64,000 bases of DNA, taken from contig NZ_VCHQ01000003.1 of assembly GCF_005860775.1 (NCBI RefSeq), positions 62,001 through 126,000 on the forward strand, in the 5' to 3' direction. Numbering within the stretch: position 1 is the stretch's first letter; each line of letters starts with the position of its first letter. Below, piece after piece: positions 35,683 to 44,425 of this stretch. The notes below the pieces were generated by a model. That model was given only the letters and a program-made list of their open reading frames with translations, was not told where the DNA came from and did not search any database. Origin of the DNA: Klebsiella indica (GTDB taxonomy: Bacteria; Pseudomonadota; Gammaproteobacteria; Enterobacterales; Enterobacteriaceae). The translations under genes and the position numbers were made by a program.

Positions 35683-35731
35683 CAGTATCAGCCACCATAT
35701 TTTATGACTAATAATAGTTTGAGTGTACCTT

Positions 35732-36919
35732 ATGAAAACCAGAGCTAAAGATATTGCAACCCTGGCCGTTCATGCCGGAACGCAATCCGATCCGGTGAAT
35801 AACGCGATATTTACTCCGATTGTCACAGCCAGTTCTTTTATACAACAAAATCTTAACGAAGGCGGAGATTTCTGTTATTCCCGTGTGTCTAATCCGACGC
35901 GTAAAGCATATGAATCAGCGCTTGCTGAGCTGGAAAGCGGCATTTATGCTACTGCCACCGCCTCAGGAATGGCCGCCACTAATCTTGTTATCGAGTTATT
36001 ACCCAAGGATGCGCATATTATTGCCATGAAAGGCGTGTATGGTGGAACGTGGCGGTTATTTGAGAAACTAAAGACAGTAACCACCGGTGTCACTATTTCC
36101 TATATCGATCTTAATGATGAAAGCAGCCTGATTAATAGCATTCAGAATAATACCACCTTAATCTGGATTGAAACACCGACCAATCCGTTACTGGAACTGG
36201 TCGATATTGCCAGGGTTTGTCGTATTGCTAAAGAACGAGAGATTATCACTTGTGTTGATAATACATTCGCCAGCGCCTGGAACCATAAACCGCTCGAAAT
36301 GGGGGCGGATATCGTTATGCTCTCTACCAGCAAATACGTTGGTGGACATTCTGATTTAATCGGCGGGGCGGTGATAACCAATAATGAAGCCCTGGCAGGG
36401 CGTCTGGATTTTATCAAAACCACAATTGGCTCCATTGCATCGCCTTTTGATGCCTATCTTGCTCTGCGCGGCATGAAAACATTGGATCTGCGCATGGCGC
36501 GGCAGTGCAGTAATGCACAGCGTATTGCGGAATATCTGGCGCACCATCCGGCGATTGCCAGCGTCTATTACCCTGGCCTGCCGTCGCATCCCCAGCATCA
36601 ACTGTGTAAGAAACAAATGCGTTCAGGCGGCGCGGTGGTGACCGCGACGCTGAAGGGCGATATGCAAAGTCTGAAGCGCTTTATCGGCGGACTGCACTAT
36701 TTTGTGCTGGCAGAATCATTAGGTGGAGTGGAGAGCATGATTAACCATTCCGCGTCAATGTCCCACGGGGCAATGTCGAAAGAAGAACGGGAAGCGATAG
36801 GGGTATATGACACCACGCTGCGTTTTTCTGTTGGCATTGAACATATTGATGATTTGATCCAGGACCTGGATATTGCCTTTGCCGCCATGGACATCACACA
36901 GGATAACCATCATGCATGA
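35732..36919 (+). CDS. PLP-dependent gamma-lyase/synthase (Cys/Met metabolism family)
   Basis: The 395-residue enzyme belongs to the cystathionine gamma-synthase/methionine gamma-lyase family. Visible features are ATLAVHAGTQSDPVNNAIFTPI, the PLP-phosphate region CYSRVSNPTRKAYESALAELE, CVDNTFASAWNHKPLEMGADIVMLSTSKYVGGHSD (Schiff-base Lys in STSKYVGGH) and ESLGGVESMINHSASMSH. ATG 35732 is preferred to GTG 35723. Its operon partners (an NhaC-type antiporter and RidA) and the neighbouring cysteine desulfidase point to a catabolic lyase giving a 2-oxo acid, ammonia and a thiol rather than a biosynthetic synthase. The actual substrate is inferred. Confidence 0.82.
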   Translation: MKTRAKDIATLAVHAGTQSDPVNNAIFTPIVTASSFIQQNLNEGGDFCYSRVSNPTRKAYESALAELESGIYATATASGMAATNLVIELLPKDAHIIAMKGVYGGTWRLFEKLKTVTTGVTISYIDLNDESSLINSIQNNTTLIWIETPTNPLLELVDIARVCRIAKEREIITCVDNTFASAWNHKPLEMGADIVMLSTSKYVGGHSDLIGGAVITNNEALAGRLDFIKTTIGSIASPFDAYLALRGMKTLDLRMARQCSNAQRIAEYLAHHPAIASVYYPGLPSHPQHQLCKKQMRSGGAVVTATLKGDMQSLKRFIGGLHYFVLAESLGGVESMINHSASMSHGAMSKEEREAIGVYDTTLRFSVGIEHIDDLIQDLDIAFAAMDITQDNHHA

Positions 36920-38330
36920 TTATGGCATCTGGACGATAATTACCCCGCTGGTCACTATTATTCTGGCGATCTTTACCCGGCAGGTGATCCTTTCGCTATT
37001 GACCGGTATTTTTGTCGGCTATGCGGTGATTAATCACAGTATTATTAATGGCGTCGGCGGGACGCTGAACGGGATTATTGAGACATTCGCGTCCGCCGGC
37101 AATGCGCGAACCATTATTTTTATGGTGATGATTGGCGGCATTATGCGGCTGATTGTGGTCACTGGCGGCGTGCGTAAACTGGTGCAGTTCCTCTCGGAGA
37201 AAAATGACTTTGTCACCAATAAAAAGTCGGTACAACTGCTGGCGATGGTGGTGACATCGTTAATCTTTATCGAGAGCTCGATAAATCAGCTTATCGCCGG
37301 GGCCTCCACGAAAAACCTGGCCCGGCGCTACAAGGTTTCGCCGGAAAAGATGTCCTATATTATTCAGACTTCCTGCGTTTCTGTCTGTTCATCGGTGATG
37401 ATCAACGGCTGGGGCGCGGCGATGATGGGGGTTATCGGCGTACAGATTGCTCAGGGCTACCTGACCGGCGAACCGTTTGAAGTGCTGGCCGGTTCAATGG
37501 TGTGGAACACGATGGCCTGGTTTTCTCTCGCTTCGGTGCTTTTTTACATTCTTTCGGGCTGTAGCTGGGGACCGATGAAAAAGGCTGAAGTGAAGTTTGA
37601 AACGGCGTTGACGGAAATTGAGCAGGAGCAGGGTGAAGAAGACGCTGATACGGTCATCGACCACCCGGCATGCAATTCATTGTTGAACTTTTTTATTCCG
37701 ATTTTATCCACGGTATTAATGGTACCCGTTGTTCTCTATATCACCGGCGATGGGCAGTTTTCCAAAGGCAGCGGTTCGATGTCGGTTTATTCCGGCGTTA
37801 TGTTCGGTACCGTAGTCTCTTTTATCTGGTTCAGAGTGCGCGGTATTCTCAACGTTGAGAACTTTTTCAAAGAGCTGTACATCGGCTATGCCAGTATGGT
37901 CAAAATTAGCTCAATCATGATTCTTGCTTTCCTGATGGGGCATATTTCAGCGGAGCTGAATACCGGGCAATATATTGCGTCGATTACCTCCGGAGTGATC
38001 CCATCCGGGTTCTCGATTGGTTTTATCTTCCTGATTTCAGCGGTCATGTCACTGGCAACGGGAACCTCCTGGGGAACATTTGCCATTATGATCCCGATCG
38101 GCGTGCAACTGGGGGTGTCGTTGGGTATTGATCCGCACTTTATGATTGGCGCGGCTATTTCCGGTTCAATTTTTGGCGATATGACTTCACCTATCTCCAG
38201 CGACGCTATCGTCGCCTCCATGGCGACTAACTGTGACCATATTGAACATATTCGCACCCAGATGCCTTATGCGCTGGTGACCGGCGGACTGGCGCTGGTT
38301 GTCTATTTAATTGTTGGCTTTACTCTCTAA
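36912..38330 (+). CDS. NhaC-family Na+/H+ antiporter or amino acid/Na+ exchanger
   Basis: ATG 36912 (MHDYGIWTIITPL) overlaps the lyase stop by eight bases and gives 472 residues with about eleven to twelve hydrophobic helices. Family features include GGIMRLIVVTGGVRKL, SLIFIESSINQLIAGAS, SLATGTSWGTFAIMIPIGVQ and GSIFGDMTSPISSDAIVAS. NhaC relatives include Na+/H+ antiporters and substrate/product exchangers such as malate/lactate MleN. In an amino acid lyase operon, exchange of the amino acid or its product is more likely than housekeeping Na+ export (inference). Confidence 0.82.
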   Translation: MHDYGIWTIITPLVTIILAIFTRQVILSLLTGIFVGYAVINHSIINGVGGTLNGIIETFASAGNARTIIFMVMIGGIMRLIVVTGGVRKLVQFLSEKNDFVTNKKSVQLLAMVVTSLIFIESSINQLIAGASTKNLARRYKVSPEKMSYIIQTSCVSVCSSVMINGWGAAMMGVIGVQIAQGYLTGEPFEVLAGSMVWNTMAWFSLASVLFYILSGCSWGPMKKAEVKFETALTEIEQEQGEEDADTVIDHPACNSLLNFFIPILSTVLMVPVVLYITGDGQFSKGSGSMSVYSGVMFGTVVSFIWFRVRGILNVENFFKELYIGYASMVKISSIMILAFLMGHISAELNTGQYIASITSGVIPSGFSIGFIFLISAVMSLATGTSWGTFAIMIPIGVQLGVSLGIDPHFMIGAAISGSIFGDMTSPISSDAIVASMATNCDHIEHIRTQMPYALVTGGLALVVYLIVGFTL

Positions 38331-38355
38331 CCCAAAGAGTATTTAAGGATTGACG

Positions 38356-38742
38356 ATGACTAAGGTTATTGCGACAGAACATGCCCCGCAGGCGATTGGG
38401 CCTTATATTCAGGGCGCGCGAACCGGTAATTTTATTTTTACCTCCGGCCAGTTGCCGATTAATCCGCAAACGGGAGATATTCCTGCGTGCGCCGAAGGTC
38501 AAACCCGGCAGAGTCTGGAAAATATTCGGGCTATTATTGAAGCCGGAGGACTGACGGTCGACAATATTTGTAAGACGACTATTTTCGTAAAAGACCTGAA
38601 CGAATTTGCGGTGATTAATCACGCCTATGCGGAGTTTTTCACTCAGCATCATGCTTCATTCCCGGCCCGTTCCTGCGTTGAAGTCGCTCGCTTGCCGAAA
38701 GAGGTGAAGGTGGAGATTGAAGCCGTCGCCTGGTGTGGCTAA
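38356..38742 (+). CDS. RidA-family enamine/imine deaminase
   Basis: The 128-residue protein has the RidA pattern: APQAIGPYIQGARTGNFIFTSGQLPINPQTG, TRQSLENIRAIIEAGG, CKTTIFVKDLNEFAVINHAYAEFF and PARSCVEVARLPKEVKVEIEAVA with the catalytic Arg. RidA hydrolyses reactive enamines and imines such as 2-aminoacrylate released by PLP lyases. It follows the antiporter with AAGGA at 38345-38349, so it fits as a clean-up enzyme for the lyase at 35732. ATG 38356 is chosen over TTG 38350. Confidence 0.9.
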   Translation: MTKVIATEHAPQAIGPYIQGARTGNFIFTSGQLPINPQTGDIPACAEGQTRQSLENIRAIIEAGGLTVDNICKTTIFVKDLNEFAVINHAYAEFFTQHHASFPARSCVEVARLPKEVKVEIEAVAWCG

Positions 38743-38762
38743 TGTAATACAAATACAATGCT

Positions 38763-38787
38763 ACGGCGGCTTTTAGCCGCCGTTTTC
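38763..38787 (+). terminator. Intrinsic terminator of the lyase/antiporter/ridA operon
   Basis: ACGGCGGC (38763-38770) and GCCGCCGT (38776-38783) pair around TTTTA and are followed by TTT. It lies 20 bases after the ridA stop. Confidence 0.85.
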
Positions 38788-39008
38788 ACAGGAAGAGAAT
38801 AACAATGCCTTCCGGAAGTGGGGGAACCCGCGCCGGACAGGCGGAGGGCCAGGCGTATTGTCTGCCGGAGGTTGCGGTCATCGGGGAGGCCGTTTCGCGC
38901 GTTGTTGATCAGCAGCGGCCTAACGTGGAGAAGCTACAGCTGCAATTATCCGCACGGCTGCAAGTGAACTCCCCGCCGCCTTCGGGCGGCGGTTAACGTT
39001 TAGCCCGG

Positions 39009-40319
39009 TTAATAGCGCTTATGCGCCATAATTTTGATAATTTGTCGATCGGTATGCTGCATCGCCTGAGCTGCGATCGCACAGAGATTTCGAATGGAAT
39101 TCTCGACATCGCGCTCGACAATCCCGTCATTGCAGGAAACCACCGAATTATCCAGCGCCAGCAGAATCGCTTTCCAGGCGGAAGCGATACTGGTGGACAC
39201 TTTCATTGCGCAACTGCCGGAAGCGCCGTCGCAAATCATGCCGCTGACATCGCCAATCATATTATTCACCGCCATGGCGATATTTTCATAGCTGCCGTTC
39301 ATCAGCCAGAGAATCCCAGACGCTGCGCCCATTGCGGCGGTGGTGGCCGCACACAGGGCTGACAACCGCGGGAGTTTACAGTGGATATAGATAGCGACCA
39401 GATGTGAGAGCGCCAGCGCTCGGGCGAGTTGCTGCTGGCTGGCATTAAGCCGCTCCGCGGCGACCACTACCGGCATGGTTGCCGTTATTCCCTGGTTGCC
39501 TGAACCTGAATTGGTCATTGCCGGCAGCGTTGCGCCGCCCATTCGGGCATCCGATGCGGCGCTGGTCCGGTAGAGGATCTCGGTAAACATATCATTGGAA
39601 ACCAGTCCCTTGTCCACCTGACGCTTCAGTGTGGTGCCGATGTGCAACCCCCAGTCTTTAGCCAGACCTTTTTTTGAAAGGGCGTTGTTCATCAAACCTG
39701 CGTCGAGAATAAAGCGGAGTTCTTCCGCAGGAACGTCATTAACGAAATCATAGATATCGCGTAGTGAATAACGGGCGAGCCGCTCCAGCGGGTTAAGGGG
39801 GGCGTCACAGGTATTGCTTTCAGCTTTGATAAACAGGGAATGCCCCATTTTCTCAATCGCCACCACGTTGGTGTGGTCGCCAGAGATGGTCACCGTGGCG
39901 TGTTCATCTCCGGCGTAGACTTTAGCGCGGACATAGAGTATTTCATCGCAAGGTTCCTGCAACACGATGCGCACGGCGCCGACGTCTAGCAGCGCTCTGG
40001 CGGCGTCAATCTCCCGTGAGGTGGCTTTTTTCAGCACTTCGAGTTTTGCCTGCGGATCGCCGGCGATAGCCCCTAAGGCAGCGGCAACGGGTAATCCGGT
40101 CATTCCTGTGCCCGGGATCGTCACGCCCATCCCATTTTTCATTAAATTTGGCGAGACCGCCGCTTCGATTCGCACAATTGCGCCTGATAACTGTTGCGCC
40201 GCTACGGCGCAGGCAAGCGCAACCGATACAGGTTCGGTACAACCCAGGGCGGGTTTAACTTCCTGTTTCAGAGCATCAATAAACGTATTCCATTCAACAC
40301 GGTTTTCCCGGTGTGACAT
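39009..40319 (-). CDS. cyuA: L-cysteine desulfidase (CyuA/YhaM family)
   Basis: The 436-residue protein matches E. coli CyuA (436) throughout: [85 protein letters not shown] and [15 protein letters not shown]. Conserved Cys in GCTEP, PCDE and CDGASGSC fit an oxygen-sensitive [4Fe-4S] dehydratase-type site. It cleaves L-cysteine to pyruvate, ammonia and H2S. ATG 40319 has SD AGAGG; the frame is open 34 codons further but unsupported. Unlike E. coli, no cyuP or cyuR is beside it. It is convergent with ridA. Confidence 0.88.
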   Translation of the reverse strand: MSHRENRVEWNTFIDALKQEVKPALGCTEPVSVALACAVAAQQLSGAIVRIEAAVSPNLMKNGMGVTIPGTGMTGLPVAAALGAIAGDPQAKLEVLKKATSREIDAARALLDVGAVRIVLQEPCDEILYVRAKVYAGDEHATVTISGDHTNVVAIEKMGHSLFIKAESNTCDAPLNPLERLARYSLRDIYDFVNDVPAEELRFILDAGLMNNALSKKGLAKDWGLHIGTTLKRQVDKGLVSNDMFTEILYRTSAASDARMGGATLPAMTNSGSGNQGITATMPVVVAAERLNASQQQLARALALSHLVAIYIHCKLPRLSALCAATTAAMGAASGILWLMNGSYENIAMAVNNMIGDVSGMICDGASGSCAMKVSTSIASAWKAILLALDNSVVSCNDGIVERDVENSIRNLCAIAAQAMQHTDRQIIKIMAHKRY

Positions 40320-40579
40320 GACAGGGCCTCTGGAGCGGTGCGGAAAAAATCCGCGAGTGATTGCGTTATTTCTCGAGGTTGATATACGCCGCGGCCTGCA
40401 TATGTCGGTACGATGTAACACCGAGCGGCATAAACGATAGTAAGAATGTTACCCCGGTTGACAGAGAAAAAAGTTGCATCTTTAGTTTGTAAAGAGGCTA
40501 TTTGAGAGAAACACTTTCTCTTTTATGGTTATTTTTGGAATTTTTAATTTTGTCGAGGAAGAGCGGGATGAGAGAGGAG

Positions 40580-40605
40580 AGAAAAACCGGCAATCTTGCC
40601 GGTTT
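40580..40605 (-). terminator. Intrinsic terminator of the 46-residue protein gene
   Basis: On the minus strand AAACCGGCAA pairs with TTGCCGGTTT around GA and runs into TTTCTC. It lies just past the stop at 40613, supporting that gene as a separate transcript. Confidence 0.75.
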
Positions 40606-40612
40606 ATAGTAA

Positions 40613-40753
40613 TTAGATCTTACATGCGTCGCCGCAATCATCATCGGCAACGAGCGCCTGCGCCTTTTTGTCCGCCTCTTCAAGGCGTTCCGCGTTACGC
40701 TCTTGCGCTTCCTCTAGTCCGCTAAAAGTCAGGTTGTCGAGATCAATTTCCAT
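40613..40753 (-). CDS. Small acidic protein, 46 residues, C-terminal Cys pair
   Basis: ATG at 40753-40751 opens a 46-codon frame that ends at an intrinsic terminator. The N-terminal half is probably helical and rich in Glu (GLEEAQERNAERLEEADKKAQ). The tail DDDCGDACKI has two Cys four residues apart. No signal peptide or membrane helix is visible. The SD is weak (GATAACGT). I do not recognise the family. A metal-binding or modified peptide is possible but there is no biosynthetic gene nearby. Confidence 0.55.
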   Translation of the reverse strand: MEIDLDNLTFSGLEEAQERNAERLEEADKKAQALVADDDCGDACKI

Positions 40754-40843
40754 ACGTTATCCACTTCAGTTCAGTTTTGACTGCCGTCAAGTATAGGCAA
40801 AATGGCAGGGAGATGCACCCTTGCGGAATCGTGCAGAAAGCGA

Positions 40844-41491
40844 TCATGCATCGCCGATGGGGGACCAGAGCCTGTCAGGTTCAGCAAAATACTCTTCAAC
40901 GCGGGAGAAAAAGCGGCTGGCGTGCAGACCATCGACAAAAGCATGGTTGAATTTGCCCGCGACCGGGATAATGCCATTTTTCAGCTTGCCCCAGGTGAGC
41001 GCGGGAACCGCTGCGCCCACGTAATACTCAGCGTGAGTGATGGCACTGAAATGCAGCCACGGCAGGCAACTGGCGCAGAAATAGTTTTCACCAGTGACGA
41101 TAAGGGGGGCTGGCGACGTGTGTTTTGCGGCTTCAATCTTCGGGGTCGCGACGCGGCTAAAGGTGGCAAAATCATCGGCGTTATCGCACCATACCTGGCG
41201 GAATCCTTCTTGCCCGGTCATCACCGACGTCATCACTGCCAGTTCATCATATTCGATAATGTCGTCGCCTGAACGGCGTTGTTTAAGCTGTGGGACGCCG
41301 TTTACCGCGCGCATCAGCGCGTAGAGCGCCAACTGAAAAAAAGAGACATTCCGGTCTTTCGCGCAGTCGTACAGCCGCTGGGCAGCTATCGGCACGCAGA
41401 GATTAAATGCCGGGTTGGCAAAGCGGCGATAAAAATCAAAATGATCTTTGCGCGGCCAGTTTTGTTTATCGATTACGCGGTAATGGGTCAT
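40844..41491 (-). CDS. CatA-type chloramphenicol acetyltransferase-like protein
   Basis: ATG 41491 follows GGAGACAACC, giving 215 residues, the usual length for type A CAT. Features include WPRKDHFDFYRRFANPAFNLCVPI, FFQLALYALMRAVN and the catalytic region AGKFNHAFVDGLHASRFF. In classical CATs the last motif is HHxxxDG; here the first His is Asn but the catalytic His and Asp-Gly are kept. It uses acetyl-CoA to acetylate an acceptor. Whether chloramphenicol is a real substrate cannot be told from sequence, and chromosomal homologues often give little resistance. Confidence 0.8.
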   Translation of the reverse strand: MTHYRVIDKQNWPRKDHFDFYRRFANPAFNLCVPIAAQRLYDCAKDRNVSFFQLALYALMRAVNGVPQLKQRRSGDDIIEYDELAVMTSVMTGQEGFRQVWCDNADDFATFSRVATPKIEAAKHTSPAPLIVTGENYFCASCLPWLHFSAITHAEYYVGAAVPALTWGKLKNGIIPVAGKFNHAFVDGLHASRFFSRVEEYFAEPDRLWSPIGDA

Positions 41492-41700
41492 GGTTGTCTC
41501 CTGTTTACGGTTTGCCAGCACCTGATGCGACGATGTCAATCGGGTTGCCAACAGCGCGCGATAGCCGCCATCGCGATGTTTTCCGTCGCGAGGCTTACGC
41601 GCATTTTCGAATAACAATTCCTATTCCAGGCGTCAGTGTTACACTAACTTAATGTGATCTTTGTCATATTGCGATTAAAACAGAGAGAAGAGATATTGCT

Positions 41701-42336
41701 ATGCAACATATTATTGAGGGCTTCCTCAACTTTCAGAAAGAGATCTTTCCGCAGCGTAAAGAGCTCTTCCGTAGCCTGGCAAACAGCCAGAATCCGAAAG
41801 CATTGTTTATTTCCTGTTCAGATAGCCGCCTGGTGCCGGAACTGGTGACCCAGCAGGAGCCGGGGCAGCTTTTTGTGATTCGTAACGCCGGTAATATCGT
41901 TCCCTCTTTTGGGCCCGAACCCGGCGGGGTTTCCGCGACAATTGAGTATGCCGTTGTTGCCCTTGGCGTTACCGATATTGTAATTTGCGGCCACTCTAAC
42001 TGCGGTGCAATGAAAGCTATCGCCACCTGCCAGTGCCTGGATACGATGCCTGCCGTGTCCCATTGGTTGCACTATGCCGACGCGGCGAAAGCTGTTGTTG
42101 AGAAAAAAACCTGGGATAATGAGACCGATAAAGTGAATGGAATGGTACAGGAAAATGTTATCGCGCAGTTGAATAATATCAAAACCCACCCGTCGGTTGC
42201 TGTTGGCCTGCGTGATAATACCCTCCGCCTGCACGGCTGGTTCTATGATATCGAAAGCGGGGATATTCGTGCGCTGGATAAGAACAGCAAAAATTTTGTT
42301 TCGCTGTCTGAAAACCCGGACGTCTATTTCGAGTAA
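41701..42336 (+). CDS. Beta-class carbonic anhydrase, CynT-like
   Basis: The 211-residue protein has the zinc ligands and dyad of beta carbonic anhydrases: [11 protein letters not shown] (Cys and Asp-Arg) and CGHSNCGAM (His and Cys). Sequence is closest to E. coli CynT ([47 protein letters not shown]). It interconverts CO2 and bicarbonate. No cynS or cynX is present, so it is not part of a cyanate operon here. It is a single gene with its own terminator. Confidence 0.88.
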   Translation: MQHIIEGFLNFQKEIFPQRKELFRSLANSQNPKALFISCSDSRLVPELVTQQEPGQLFVIRNAGNIVPSFGPEPGGVSATIEYAVVALGVTDIVICGHSNCGAMKAIATCQCLDTMPAVSHWLHYADAAKAVVEKKTWDNETDKVNGMVQENVIAQLNNIKTHPSVAVGLRDNTLRLHGWFYDIESGDIRALDKNSKNFVSLSENPDVYFE

Positions 42337-42346
42337 ACCCGTCATC

Positions 42347-42374
42347 GACAGGGCACGGACGCCCTGTCAGTTTT
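42347..42374 (+). terminator. Intrinsic terminator after the carbonic anhydrase gene
   Basis: GACAGGGC (42347-42354) pairs with GCCCTGTC (42361-42368) around ACGGAC, followed by AGTTTT. Confidence 0.8.
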
Positions 42375-42520
42375 ACTTCCCGATCGTGACATTCTTATCG
42401 GTCATATGTGCCTTCTGACGCTGAAAACGCGCATTATTCTCTGGGGCGATATACACAGGCGCATTCGCACGACACGCCCGTCAGCATGTGTCGATAAGCG
42501 GCGGTTCCGCCGCTTGTGGC

Positions 42521-43405
42521 TTATAATACGCCGTCGCCGCCATCGGAGCACCAGACCTGACCGGAAGTGAAGGAGCAGGCGTCGGACGCGAGGGTAACGT
42601 ACAGTGGGGCAATCTCGACCGGCTGACCGGGGCGGCCCAGTGGCGTATCGGCACCAAACTGGCGCACTTTCTCCGCCGGTTGTCCACCGCTGGACTGGAG
42701 CACCGTCCAGTAAGGGCCTGGCGCCACGGCGTTAACCCGAATGCCTCTGGGTCCCAGTTGTTTGGCCAGCGATTTGGTAAACGCCACCAGGCAAGCCTTC
42801 GTTTGCGCATAATCCAGCAGAATGGGGCTCGGCTTAAAGGCCTGTACCGATGATGTATTAATAATTGCGCTATGTTGTTGAAGATGAGGCAGGGCGGCTT
42901 TGGTTATCCAGAATGCCGCGTATACGTTTGTTTTGAAGGTGGCGTCAAAGTCCTCGGTCGAAAGCGCTTCCAGCGATTGACAATATTGCTGGCGTCCGGC
43001 GTTATTGACCAGAATATCCAGGCCGCCGAGTTCGCTGACGGCCTGTTCCACCAGCTGTTGACAAAAAGATTCGCTACGAATATCTCCCGGTATCGCCACG
43101 GCCTGGCGTCCTTCCTTCTGAATCAACGTCATCACAGCTTTAGCATCCGATTCCTCTTCCGGTAGATAGTTTATCGCCACATCGGCACCCTCACGCGCGA
43201 AGGCGATGGCAACCGCACGTCCAATTCCGGAGTCCGCGCCGGTAATCAGCGCGCGTTTTCCCGCTAGCCGGCCAGAACCGACATAGCTTTGTTCACCATG
43301 ATCGGGTTCCGGTTGCATCTTATGTGCCAGACCCGGCGGGAATTGGGGCTGATCGACAAAAGGCGGGCAGGGATAGCTGGCGGTATTTTTAGTGCTGTCG
43401 TGCAT
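42521..43405 (-). CDS. Short-chain dehydrogenase/reductase (YghA-like)
   Basis: The 294-residue protein has a YghA-type N-terminal extension (LAHKMQPEPDHGEQSYVGSGRL) before the Rossmann fold. The cofactor motif is TGADSGIG (about residue 56), with NNAG and catalytic Ser (NTSSVQAF), Tyr and Lys (YAQTKACL). The acidic-free region after the glycine motif (NYLPEEES) does not settle NAD versus NADP. YghA relatives reduce ketones and aldehydes and are often induced in stationary phase or stress. SD GAGGT lies before ATG 43405. Confidence 0.85.
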   Translation of the reverse strand: MHDSTKNTASYPCPPFVDQPQFPPGLAHKMQPEPDHGEQSYVGSGRLAGKRALITGADSGIGRAVAIAFAREGADVAINYLPEEESDAKAVMTLIQKEGRQAVAIPGDIRSESFCQQLVEQAVSELGGLDILVNNAGRQQYCQSLEALSTEDFDATFKTNVYAAFWITKAALPHLQQHSAIINTSSVQAFKPSPILLDYAQTKACLVAFTKSLAKQLGPRGIRVNAVAPGPYWTVLQSSGGQPAEKVRQFGADTPLGRPGQPVEIAPLYVTLASDACSFTSGQVWCSDGGDGVL

Positions 43406-43865
43406 ACAGACCTCCTCATGCTAAAAGATGAATAGCCTGTCCAGGCTGGACGTCTTCCACTTGCCATTTTGTCGGGCGTTTGCGGACGGCCCGGACTGCC
43501 ACGCATCTGTAAGGATAGACGCTAAGCCCCGGTCTTCAGCCAGCCAGAAAGTTTTTAACGAGAGATAACTGGACGAATTTTTTATTATTTCAGCCAGTTT
43601 GCGGGTTAATTAATGGTAATTTACTGATTATCGGGAAGCTTTTCTAAATGTGACGATGTAGCGTCAGAGATGATTTTAAGATTATTCTAACGAAGCGCGC
43701 TTTTCATCGTCAGGCCAATTTTACGTATGCCAGTGGATATATTTAAGCAGGGCGAGAGAGGAATAAAAAATATTTTTTTCGGTTGCCGGATAAATTCTTC
43801 AGGTTGTGAAAATAAGCATTAGCGACCAGACTGAATAAGACATGAGTAAAATGTCGGAGGGGCTG
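43406..43865. other. AT-rich intergenic region without a recognised gene
   Basis: These 460 bases separate the divergent SDR and YdeI-like genes and become strongly AT-rich from about 43555. I see no supported reading frame or strong hairpin. Promoters for both genes should lie here. Confidence 0.5.
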
Positions 43866-44258
43866 ATGAAAAAGTTACTGCTTATTATTTTCTGCTGGCT
43901 GATGGTTCCTGGCGTTTATGCCGAAGCAGAGGGGGGATTTAAAAATGACACCGTTCCACCCCCTCCCCATAAGCTTGATGACGGCTATCGTGGAACCGAA
44001 GATAGCCGGATTATGACCGTGCGGCAGGCCCTGAGCATGCATGACGGGGCAACCATCTCTTTACGCGGTAATCTTATTGAGCAGTATGGTGATGACCGCT
44101 ATCACTTTCGCGATAAAACCGACACCATTGCGGTCACTATTCCCGCCGCGGTTTTCGCCGGTCGGGAAGTCAGGCCCGATCAGATGATCAGCATTAATGG
44201 CAGTCTGGATAAGAAAATGACGCCGCCGATGGTGCGAGTGGACAGAATACAGAAATAA
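43866..44258 (+). CDS. YdeI/YgiW-family OB-fold periplasmic stress protein
   Basis: ATG 43866 follows GGAGG and gives 130 residues, the same length as E. coli YdeI (OmdA). A signal peptide (MKKLLLIIFCWLMVPGVYAEAEGG) precedes a bacterial OB-fold domain: GATISLRGNLIEQYGDDRYHFRDKTDTIAVTIPAAVFAGREVRPDQMISINGSLDKK. Members help resist peroxide and antimicrobial peptides in the periplasm (family knowledge). A 43-codon gene follows 21 bases downstream. Confidence 0.87.
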   Translation: MKKLLLIIFCWLMVPGVYAEAEGGFKNDTVPPPPHKLDDGYRGTEDSRIMTVRQALSMHDGATISLRGNLIEQYGDDRYHFRDKTDTIAVTIPAAVFAGREVRPDQMISINGSLDKKMTPPMVRVDRIQK

Positions 44259-44279
44259 CCGCTGAGACAGGAGAAAAAA

Positions 44280-44411
44280 ATGTCCGTACAGAATCCAGCC
44301 GATCCCGATAAACGCGGGCGGCATCCGGCGAAAAAGGATCCCCGCGAGCAGGGGGAAATACCGCGTAAAAGAGAGGATAGCGAGGCGCATAACCCGCGGA
44401 AACATGGATAA
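44280..44411 (+). CDS. Small hydrophilic protein, 43 residues
   Basis: ATG 44280 follows a strong SD (GAGACAGGAG) 21 bases after the YdeI-like stop, so the two are probably co-transcribed. The protein is rich in Lys, Arg, Pro, Asp and Glu (starts MSVQNPADPDKRGRHPAKKD) with no hydrophobic segment, so it should be disordered. It ends 14 bases before the convergent ydhS stop. I do not recognise a family; the composition resembles small enterobacterial stress-induced proteins. Confidence 0.6.
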   Translation: MSVQNPADPDKRGRHPAKKDPREQGEIPRKREDSEAHNPRKHG

Positions 44412-44425
44412 GACGCGACGTGGCG

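Larger units (their letters stand above)
34894..35731. other. Long intergenic region and leader, no certain gene
   Basis: The first 380 bases (34894-35280) hold no recognisable gene or clear terminator, only out-of-frame or antisense open stretches. From 35281 the base composition becomes AT-rich, and a CRP-type site, a sigma-70-like promoter and a roughly 375-base leader precede the lyase gene. These are listed separately. Confidence 0.6.

Noticed and set aside
38805-38996. 63-codon frame starting MPSGSGGTRAGQ between ridA and cyuA
   Set aside because: It lies after a terminator, shows no recognisable family and ends in a GC-rich hairpin (CCGCCGCC-TTCG-GGCGGCGG, about 38977-38996). Probably non-coding.
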